Shown: positions 57,737 to 64,000 of the stretch, piece by piece
How positions within the stretch are numbered: the stretch's first letter is position 1
How the letters are laid out: each line of letters starts with the position of its first letter
Source of the DNA: Betaproteobacteria bacterium
GTDB lineage: Bacteria; Pseudomonadota; Gammaproteobacteria; Burkholderiales; SG8-39
Length of the DNA stretch: 64,000 bases
Direction: 5' to 3'
Assembly (NCBI GenBank): GCA_016713125.1
Contig: JADJPT010000019.1
Span: 19,776 to 83,775, forward strand
The notes under the pieces: generated by a model
The model's input: the letters and a program-made list of their open reading frames with translations, nothing else
Told to the model about the DNA's origin: nothing
The model's database searches: none
Program-made: the position numbers and the translations under genes

Positions 57737-60664
57737 ATGAATGCCCCGCTTGCCTCCGCCCGTACCACCCCCGCAGCCGGCGCAGTCCGTCGGTCGCTGG
57801 CCGAACTGGAACAGCACGATGCCTTTGTCCAACGCCACATCGGCCCCGACGAGGCGGATCAGAACCACATGCTGTCGGTGCTCGGCTATCGATCGCGCGA
57901 CGCGCTGATCGACGCGGTCATTCCGGCCAATATCCGCGCCAAAGCGCCGCTTGCGCTGCCCGAGAGCTGCACCGAGGCCGGCGCGCTGGCAGATCTGCGC
58001 GCCATTGCGTCGAAGAACAAGGTGTTCCGCTCGTTCATCGGCCAGGGCTACTACGACACGCACACACCGGGTGTCATCCTGCGCAACGTGCTGGAGAACC
58101 CGGCCTGGTACACGGCCTACACGCCATACCAGCCGGAGATCTCCCAAGGCCGCCTGGAAGCGCTGATCAATTTTCAGACCATGATCACCGACCTCACCGG
58201 CATGTCGATCGCCAATGCTTCGATGCTCGACGAAGGCACCGCAGCCGCCGAAGCGATGACCTTGTGCCACCGCAGCGTGAAGGCCAGGGGCGATGTGTTC
58301 TACGTTGCCGACGACGTTCTGCCGCAGACGCTCGACGTGATCCGCACGCGTGCCGAGCCGCTGGGAATCAAGGTGGTGGTCGGGCCCGCCGCGCAAGCGG
58401 CCGGTTCCGAAGCATTCGGCGTGCTCCTGCAGTACCCGGGCGCCAATGGCGACGTGAACGACTACCGCGGCATCGCCGCCGACGTGCATGCCAAGGGGGG
58501 TCTCGTCATTGCCGCGGCCGACCTGCTGGCGCTGACGCTGATCGCCTCGCCGGGCGAATGGGGCGCCGACGCGGTGGTCGGTTCGGCGCAGCGCTTCGGC
58601 GTGCCTTTCGGTTTCGGTGGCCCGCATGCCGGCTACCTCGCCACGCGCGACGAGCTCAAGCGAAGCATGCCGGGTCGCCTGGTCGGCGTGACGGTCGATG
58701 CGCAGGGCCACACCGCCTATCGTCTCGCCCTGCAGACGCGCGAGCAGCATATCCGCCGCGAGAAGGCCACCAGCAACATCTGCACTGCGCAGGTGCTGCT
58801 GGCGGTCATGGCCAGCATGTATGCCGTCTACCACGGCCCCGTCGGTCTGGCGCGCATTGCCGAGCGCACCCATCGCCTCACCAGCATCCTCGCCGCCGGC
58901 CTCCAGAGCATGGAGATGAAGGTGGTGAACCACACCTGGTTCGACACCCTCACCATCGACACCGGCCCGCGGACCGCCGAGATCCATGCCCGCGCCCAGG
59001 CACTTCACATCAACCTGCGCCACATCGATGATCGTCACATCGGCATCTCGCTGGACGAGGCCGCCACGCGGGACGACGTGGTGCTGTTGTGGGGCATCCT
59101 GGCGCCGACCGAGCGCGTCGCGAACGGGACGCTGCCGGACGTCGAGGCCATCGAGAAGACCGTTACCGACGGCATTCCCGCCGCGCAGCGCCGCAGCACC
59201 GCCTACCTGACGCATCCGGTGTTCAATTCCCATCACTCCGAGACGGGAATGCTGCGCTACCTCAGGAAGCTCGCCGACAAGGACGTGGCGCTGGACCGCG
59301 CCATGATCCCGCTTGGTTCCTGCACCATGAAGCTGAACGCCACCAGCGAGATGATCCCGGTGACCTGGCCGGAGTTCTCGCGCATCCACCCGTTCGCGCC
59401 CGCCGAGCAGACCGTCGGCTATCGCCAGCTGATTGCCGAACTGGAACAGATGCTCTGCGCGGCCACCGGCTATGCCGCCGTGTCGCTGCAGCCCAATGCC
59501 GGTTCACAGGGTGAGTACGCCGGCCTGCTCGTCATCCGGGCATGGCACCGTTCACGCGGCGAAGCGCATCGCAATGTGTGCCTGATTCCAAGTTCCGCGC
59601 ACGGCACCAATCCTGCCTCGGCACACATGGCGGGCATGCAGGTGGTGGTGGTCGCCTGCGACGCGAATGGCAACGTCGATCTTGCCGACCTGCGCGCCAA
59701 GGCGGAGAAGCACAGCGCCGATCTCGCGGCCATCATGGTGACCTATCCGTCGACCCACGGCGTGTTCGAGGACGGCATCACCGAACTGTGCGACATCGTC
59801 CATCAGCACGGAGGGCAGGTGTACGTGGACGGCGCCAACATGAACGCCATGGTCGGGCTGTGCGCGCCGGGCAAGTTCGGCGGCGACGTGTCGCACCTCA
59901 ACCTGCACAAGACCTTCTGCATTCCGCACGGCGGTGGCGGACCGGGCGTCGGCCCGGTGGCGGTGGCCGCGCATCTGGCGCCTTTCCTCCCCGGACATCG
60001 CGAACTGGGGCAACAGGGCCCGCGCACGGGTGCCGTCTCGGCGGCACCCTACGGCAGCGCCAGCATCCTGCCGATCTCCTGGATGTACGTGCGCATGATG
60101 GGCCATGACGGCCTGCGTGCCGCGACCGAAGTGGCCATCCTGAACGCCAACTATGTCGCTCGCCGCCTCGCACCGCACTATCCGGTGCTCTACTCCGGCC
60201 CGGATGGGCTGATTGCCCACGAGTGCATCCTCGACCTGCGCCCGCTCAAGGAAACCAGCGGCATTTCCGTTGACGACGTGGCCAAACGCCTCATCGACTA
60301 CGGCTTCCATGCTCCGACGATGTCGTTCCCGGTGGCCGGCACGCTGATGATCGAGCCGACCGAAAGCGAGGCGCGCGCCGAACTGGACCGCTTCATCGAT
60401 GCCATGATCGCCATCCGAGACGAGATTCGCGACGTGGAGTCCGGCAAGCTCGATCGCGAAGACAATCCGCTGCGGCATGCGCCGCATACCGCCGGCGTGG
60501 TGCTGGCGGACACATGGGATCGCAAGTACACGCGCGAACTGGCCGCCTATCCGGTCGCCAGCCTGCGTGACGCCAAGTACTGGCCGCCGGTGGGCCGTGC
60601 CGACAACAGCTATGGCGACCGCAACCTGTTCTGCGCCTGCGTGCCGCTGGAGGAATACAAATAG
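57737..60664 (+). CDS. gcvP: Glycine cleavage system P protein (glycine dehydrogenase, decarboxylating)
   Basis: The P protein decarboxylates glycine with pyridoxal phosphate and passes the aminomethyl group to GcvH. The 975-residue chain is the single-polypeptide form. N-terminal signature FVQRHIGPDEADQNHMLSVL and FRSFIGQGYYDTHTPGVILR; the PLP lysine is residue 725 in HLNLHKTFCIPHGGGGPGVG. Glycine-rich loops follow. The start at 57737 is the ATG 10 bp after gcvH. It ends in VPLEEYK. It completes gcvTHP, so glycine from sarcosine or choline-type sources can be fed to one-carbon metabolism. Confidence 0.97.
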   Translation: MNAPLASARTTPAAGAVRRSLAELEQHDAFVQRHIGPDEADQNHMLSVLGYRSRDALIDAVIPANIRAKAPLALPESCTEAGALADLRAIASKNKVFRSFIGQGYYDTHTPGVILRNVLENPAWYTAYTPYQPEISQGRLEALINFQTMITDLTGMSIANASMLDEGTAAAEAMTLCHRSVKARGDVFYVADDVLPQTLDVIRTRAEPLGIKVVVGPAAQAAGSEAFGVLLQYPGANGDVNDYRGIAADVHAKGGLVIAAADLLALTLIASPGEWGADAVVGSAQRFGVPFGFGGPHAGYLATRDELKRSMPGRLVGVTVDAQGHTAYRLALQTREQHIRREKATSNICTAQVLLAVMASMYAVYHGPVGLARIAERTHRLTSILAAGLQSMEMKVVNHTWFDTLTIDTGPRTAEIHARAQALHINLRHIDDRHIGISLDEAATRDDVVLLWGILAPTERVANGTLPDVEAIEKTVTDGIPAAQRRSTAYLTHPVFNSHHSETGMLRYLRKLADKDVALDRAMIPLGSCTMKLNATSEMIPVTWPEFSRIHPFAPAEQTVGYRQLIAELEQMLCAATGYAAVSLQPNAGSQGEYAGLLVIRAWHRSRGEAHRNVCLIPSSAHGTNPASAHMAGMQVVVVACDANGNVDLADLRAKAEKHSADLAAIMVTYPSTHGVFEDGITELCDIVHQHGGQVYVDGANMNAMVGLCAPGKFGGDVSHLNLHKTFCIPHGGGGPGVGPVAVAAHLAPFLPGHRELGQQGPRTGAVSAAPYGSASILPISWMYVRMMGHDGLRAATEVAILNANYVARRLAPHYPVLYSGPDGLIAHECILDLRPLKETSGISVDDVAKRLIDYGFHAPTMSFPVAGTLMIEPTESEARAELDRFIDAMIAIRDEIRDVESGKLDREDNPLRHAPHTAGVVLADTWDRKYTRELAAYPVASLRDAKYWPPVGRADNSYGDRNLFCACVPLEEYK

Positions 60665-60673
60665 TCGAAATGA

Positions 60674-60700
60674 AAACGGCCTACCTTGCGGTAAGCCGTT
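60674..60700 (-). terminator. Terminator of tRNA-Arg
   Basis: On the minus strand AACGGC and GCCGTT form a stem extended by TACC/GGTA after one mismatch, followed by TTTTC. It lies 9 bp after the tRNA-Arg 3' end and 10 bp beyond the gcvP stop, so it may also end the gcv transcript weakly. Confidence 0.65.
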
Positions 60701-60708
60701 GTCGGTGC

Positions 60709-60785
60709 TGGCGCGCCCAGAGAGATTCGAACTCCCGACCCCTTGGTTCGTAGCCAAGTACTCTATCCAGCTGAGCTATGGGCGC
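60709..60785 (-). tRNA. tRNA-Arg (anticodon ACG)
   Basis: On the minus strand GCGCCCA pairs with TGGGCGC in the acceptor stem; discriminator G and an encoded CCA follow, 77 nt in all. The D loop is AGCTCAGCTGGATAGAG, the anticodon arm CTTGG-CTACGAA-CCAAG carries ACG, and GTTCGAATC forms the T loop. It is the only ordinary tRNA in the window. Confidence 0.95.
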
Positions 60786-60876
60786 GAAGGGGGCGAATTA
60801 TAGCAAAAACATCGGGCAAAGGTTAGACCGCGCCGGCCCGGACCGAAGCCCGCTGGAACCGGGGTGCTCGCCGACC

Positions 60877-61755
60877 TCAGGCGATCAGCGCCCCACTCGC
60901 CAGCGCCGCTTCACGATCCGCAGGGAGCTGGAACTGCGGTGACTCGTCGCGCGGCTGGCGGGTATCGCCCCCTTTGGTGCGCCCGGCCTCCTGCCTCCAG
61001 CTTTCGTCGGCAGACCAGCGATTGGGCAGCCTGGCATTTTCTCCGGGCTGCTGCATGGATTCGAACCCGCGCAGCGCGGCACGAACGATGGTCAGCTGGT
61101 CGGTCTTATCGAACGGCTTGCCGGCGGTGTGGCCCAGCGGATAGTCGACGAGCGTGGCACGCGGCGGTCGACCGGCCTCGACGATGTCGAAAGCGCTGCC
61201 CAGGCACATGGTCGGTATGCCGTTGGCCTCGAGCAGGCGGGCGATGATGCACACCGACTGGTGGCAGACCGGACACATGGGCACCAGCAGCACGACGTCG
61301 ACCCGCTGCGCCTTGTAGGCCTCCAGCAGCGCCGGCGCCAGCTCTTCGCGCACCTTGCGCTGGGAGTAAATGCCGCCCATGCAGGAGAGGACCTCCTCCG
61401 CGATGCCGCCGATCACGCCCTCGGCGACCAGCGCCTCGAGCGTGCGCAAGGGCAGTACGCAGCCCGGATCGCGCCGCGCATCGACCAGGTAGTTTTCGGT
61501 CACATGCGAAAAGCGCAGATTCCTGTCCGGGGTGTTCGACGGGATACGCCGGATCGAGGAATCGTCCTTGTAGTGAAAGGCCACCTGGCCCACGGCGTAC
61601 GCCCCGGCAGTGGCCAGCAGGCCGATGCGGGCCCTGGCAAGGGGCACACGGGGCGCCTGCCAGGCCGGCGGGGTATCGGCTTTCACCCAACGGTAGGGGG
61701 GATAACCGAGGCTGGCGTAACGCTCGGTCGCTGCACGCATGTATTCGATGCTCAT
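60877..61755 (-). CDS. GrdB-like reductase selenoprotein B family protein (Cys variant)
   Basis: This 292-residue protein belongs to the glycine/sarcosine/betaine/D-proline reductase selenoprotein B family. The redox motif, Sec-x-x-Cys in classical GrdB, is Cys161-x-x-Cys164 in VPMCPVCHQSVCIIARLLEA, followed by NGIPTMCLGSAFDIVEAGRP. The N-terminal part ends RIPSNTPDRNLRFSH. In anaerobes GrdB reduces glycine derivatives, but here the cysteine form sits with an acyl-CoA dehydrogenase gene, so another reductive or hydrolytic reaction is likely. From its first redox Cys to GIP the distance is the same as in the UGSC proteins. It is 10 bp downstream of the acyl-CoA dehydrogenase on the same strand. 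Confidence 0.85.
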   Translation of the reverse strand: MSIEYMRAATERYASLGYPPYRWVKADTPPAWQAPRVPLARARIGLLATAGAYAVGQVAFHYKDDSSIRRIPSNTPDRNLRFSHVTENYLVDARRDPGCVLPLRTLEALVAEGVIGGIAEEVLSCMGGIYSQRKVREELAPALLEAYKAQRVDVVLLVPMCPVCHQSVCIIARLLEANGIPTMCLGSAFDIVEAGRPPRATLVDYPLGHTAGKPFDKTDQLTIVRAALRGFESMQQPGENARLPNRWSADESWRQEAGRTKGGDTRQPRDESPQFQLPADREAALASGALIA

Positions 61756-61765
61756 GACGGAACTC

Positions 61766-62917
61766 CTAGCGAAACGGATCGATGCCGGTCAGTTCACGCC
61801 CCTGGATCAGGGCCAGGATGCCGGGCGTGCCGTCGGGAATGGTCAGTGAGCGCACATCGCGCGCAAGCTGTTCCAGCCCGAGTTCACGGCTCAGGCCCAT
61901 GGCGCCATGGATGCGCATGGCCAGCGCCACCGCCCTGTCGCAGGCGTCGACGGCGTAGCGCTTGGACATGGCCGACAGCCCGTTGGCGCGTTCGCCGCGA
62001 TCCAGCGCCGCCAGCGCGTTGTAGCAGAGCAGGCGGCTCGAGACGACCGCGGTCTCGATCTCCGCCAGGTCGAGTTGTATCGACTGGAAGCCACCGATGA
62101 AGCGGCCGAACTGCTTGCGCACGCCTGCGTACTCGCGCGCCATGTTCAGCGCCTTCTGTCCGATGTTGACCGCCAGCAGGCCGATCAAGGGGCGATTGGC
62201 CAGCCAGGTGAGGGTCAGCAGCCGGGCCGTGTCGCCGGTTTCCGGGCACAGGTTGCTTTTCGGCACGCGGCATCCGTCGAACAGCACCTCGCCCAGGGGC
62301 GCCTGGCGCAGGCCGTGCATATTCACTTCACGCGCCTCGAACGGCGACACCTTCAGGTCGACCAGCACACGCGCAGGCTGGTGGGTGCCATCCGCGTTGA
62401 CCTTGCGGCAGGTCGTTCACGGAAATCGCAGACCGTGGAGTTGGAGATCCACTGCTTGCGGCCTTTGATGACCAGTTCGTCGCCGTCCTCCGTCACCGTG
62501 GTCTTGATCCCGCGCGGATCGGACCCCACATCCGGTTCGGTGCTCGCGGTGCAGCCGATCAGGCGGCCGGTCATCAGCCCCTCGAGATAGCGTTCCTTCT
62601 GTTCTTCGGTGCAGCCGAAGTACACGCGCGCCGTGGTCGCCTCGTGCGGCTGCAGAATCAGCGCCACGTTGGCGGGCATGTGCTCGGCCATCAGGCCATA
62701 GTCGAGCATGCGCAGCCCGGCGCCACCGCCTTCCCTCGGGAATGCGCGCCGAGGTCAGGCCCAGTTCGGCAGCCTTGGCCATGACCTTGAGTATCTCGGG
62801 CTTGGGCAGCGGCGCGTCCTTGTCGTTGGCGTCAAGGATCGGCTGGATGTGCTTCTCCACCATCTTCTGTGCCGCGTCCACCATCATGCGCTGCTCTTCG
62901 CTGAGTGCAAAATCCAT
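61766..62917 (-). CDS. Acyl-CoA dehydrogenase (two frameshifts)
   Basis: This is a flavoprotein of about 385 residues that oxidises acyl-CoA to enoyl-CoA. It begins MDFALSEEQRMMVDAAQKMV, goes through RLIGCTASTEPDVGSDPRG and GRKQWISNSTVCDF, and ends with EYAGVRKQFGRFIGGFQSIQ and RIHGAMGLSRELGLEQLARD. Frame breaks lie near 62733-62735 (GGG where GG would keep the frame) and near 62408-62416. Both are compatible with base-calling indels. It is between an IclR-type regulator gene and the GrdB-like gene, all on the same strand, so they are a probable operon. Confidence 0.85.
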
Positions 62918-62935
62918 CTGGTCATTACCTCAAGT

Positions 62936-63805
62936 TCAGGCTCGCACGGCCGACGAGCGACTCTCGTCCGGCCTGAAGCCAAGTTCGAAAGAGATTCCTG
63001 CCGCCGCTTCGACCACATGGGGAACGCATTTCTCCTCCAGTTCGCGGGTCATGCGGAAATCCGGAACGCCGACGCCGACCGCAGCGATCACCGTCCCGGC
63101 GTGATCCCGTATGGGCGCGGCGATCCCGCCCATCTCCGGATGGTTCTCGGCGCGGGTCACCGCATATCCGGCAACGGAGATCTGCTTCAGCACCGCCCGG
63201 ATGCGCCGGGGATCAGTCACCGTCTTCGGGTGCGCGCGCCAGCACCGGCGCGGCGAGGACCCGCTCGGCGGCAGCGGGGTTGAAGGCGAGGATGCTGCGT
63301 CCGTGGCAGTGCACCAGGCGGGGCTCAGCTGTCCGATCTGCGTCTGCACGCGGATCGAGCGCGGGCTCTCCACCTTGGAGATGTAGACGATGCCGCCCGA
63401 GACATCGAGCACCGACATGTGCACGGTCTCATCGGTCGCCGCGACCAGCCGCTCCAGCCAGGGTCTGGCAACCTTGACGACGTCGGGTCGACCGATGGCC
63501 GCTGCCCCAATCGCCATAGCTTCAGCGTCAGGCTGTACTGGCTGCTGTCGGCGTCCTGCTCGAGGTAGCCGGTATTCACCAGCGTGGGCGGCATGCGATG
63601 CACCGTGCCTTTGGGCTTGCCTGTGGCTTCGGCAATTGCGGTCAGCGTCATGGCCCGCCCCTGACTGGCCGATCACCTCAAGCACATCGAGCGTCGCCGC
63701 AGCCGAAGCGATCAGGTGATTCTGTTCACAGCCCGGACTTCGAATGCGCCGCGCTTCCTGGCCCGGTTGCCGCTGGAGGCGACTTCTCCTTGCTGCCGCA
63801 TACAT
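62936..63805 (-). CDS. IclR-family transcriptional regulator (multiple frameshifts)
   Basis: The protein shows an IclR winged helix (ASAAATLDVLEVIGQ, then AMTLTAIAEATGKPKGTVHR) and the effector domain with GGIVYISKVESPRSIRVQTQ, QISVAGYAVTRAENHPEMGG and IAAPIRDHAGTVIAAVGVGV. It needs at least four frame corrections: an extra C in the run 63658-63661, a missing base in 63505-63508, and two between 63240 and 63330. The first is in a GGGG run on the coding strand. Either this stretch is badly sequenced or the gene is dead; the same kind of break in neighbouring genes favours the former. It is the first gene of the minus-strand operon. Confidence 0.7.
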   Translation of the reverse strand: MYAAARRSRLQRQPGQEARRIRSPGCEQNHLIASAAATLDVLEVIGQSGAGHDADRNCRSHRQAQRHGASHAAHAGEYRLPRAGRRQQPVQPDAEAMAIGAAAIGRPDVVKVARPWLERLVAATDETVHMSVLDVSGGIVYISKVESPRSIRVQTQIGQLSPAWCTATDAASSPSTPLPPSGSSPRRCWRAHPKTVTDPRRIRAVLKQISVAGYAVTRAENHPEMGGIAAPIRDHAGTVIAAVGVGVPDFRMTRELEEKCVPHVVEAAAGISFELGFRPDESRSSAVRA

Positions 63806-63829
63806 GCTCCAGGTGATGCTGAACTCACA

Positions 63830-63844
63830 TTCTGCATTGCAGAA
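63830..63844. promoter_or_regulatory. 15-bp palindrome, candidate IclR operator
   Basis: TTCTGCATTGCAGAA is a perfect palindrome around a single T. It lies in the divergent gap 63806-63961 between the IclR-type gene and a probable CoA-transferase, 25 bp from the former start. IclR-family proteins bind palindromes of this size. Confidence 0.5.
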
Positions 63845-63961
63845 CATATTCTTCAGAAATTTATTCTATGAGGATTGTGCAATGCGGAATCCGTCATTTT
63901 CCGATAATTCTACAGAGCGAAACCATGTCGAGAAGTACTGCGGATAGACTGCGCGGCACAT

Positions 63962-64000
63962 ATGAATCAATCCGGCCCCCTTTCCGATTTCCGCGTCCTC
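63962..64000 (+). CDS. Probable CaiB/BaiF CoA-transferase (5' end only)
   Basis: An ATG at 63962 opens a frame, MNQSGPLSDFRVL, to the end of the window. The GPLSxFRVL start followed by DLTR is characteristic of family III CoA-transferases such as the one at 42335-43567, but only 13 codons are visible. It is divergent from the IclR-type regulator. Confidence 0.45.
   Translation, partial: MNQSGPLSDFRVL

Noticed and set aside
60877..61755. Selenocysteine in the GrdB-like protein
   Set aside because: The redox motif is encoded by two cysteine codons in a complete frame with no in-frame TGA.

Overview
The window is high-GC DNA of betaproteobacterial type, most likely Burkholderiales. The signs are three Bug-family (TctC-like) periplasmic receptors, flhDC, heterotetrameric sarcosine oxidase soxBDAG, a tandem glycine riboswitch in front of gcvTHP, and many CoA-transferase, TRAP and acyl-CoA genes. 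Genus and species cannot be given from the sequence alone. About ten reading-frame breaks occur in otherwise intact genes. Nearly all lie in short G or C runs and look more like base-calling indels than decay.

Layout. 1-16 kb: a PotBCD-like ABC transporter and a membrane-dipeptidase-family enzyme (minus strand), a GlxA/ArgR-type regulator with two tandem operators, then soxBDAG, an amidohydrolase, a G3E GTPase, sdaA and an HpaB-type hydroxylase. 16-23.5 kb: an MFS carrier, orphan flhDC, an orphan response regulator, a MaoC hydratase, a LapG-like peptidase, a phytase-like secreted protein, a beta-hydroxyacid dehydrogenase and a VOC protein. 23.5-27.3 kb: an AT-richer island with a DarT1/NADAR toxin-antitoxin pair, broken genes and a 5'-nucleotidase. 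27.3-33.1 kb: a TRAP transporter with a sugar-acid dehydratase and a DenD-like dehydrogenase. 33-40.6 kb: a TPR membrane protein, SDR, Bug receptor, FAD monooxygenase, an exonuclease-like protein, a GDT1 cation exporter and a ketopantoate-reductase-like protein.

40.6-54 kb is the most striking part, a selenocysteine island. It encodes selA, selB, a thioredoxin-reductase-like flavoprotein and selC (tRNA-Sec). Around these sit two separate modules, each made of a UGSC-family selenoprotein with an in-frame UGA plus a larger partner protein; in one module the partner carries an N-terminal thioredoxin domain. Both UGA codons are followed, after exactly 11 nt, by the same 19-nt hairpin, which resembles the apical part of a bacterial SECIS. 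The modules are flanked by Bug receptors, a CoA-transferase and a carotenoid-oxygenase-family enzyme. selD is not in the window.

54-64 kb: a cNMP-binding protein, an AI-2E family permease, the glycine-riboswitch-controlled gcvTHP operon, tRNA-Arg(ACG), then a cysteine homologue of the GrdB selenoprotein family with an acyl-CoA dehydrogenase, an IclR regulator and the start of a divergent, probable CoA-transferase. The [U/C]xxC-x14-GIP spacing is identical in the two UGSC proteins and the GrdB-like protein. Taken together the window links methylated-glycine/one-carbon metabolism (sarcosine oxidase, serine dehydratase, glycine cleavage) with an undescribed, apparently redox-active selenoprotein system of unknown substrate.
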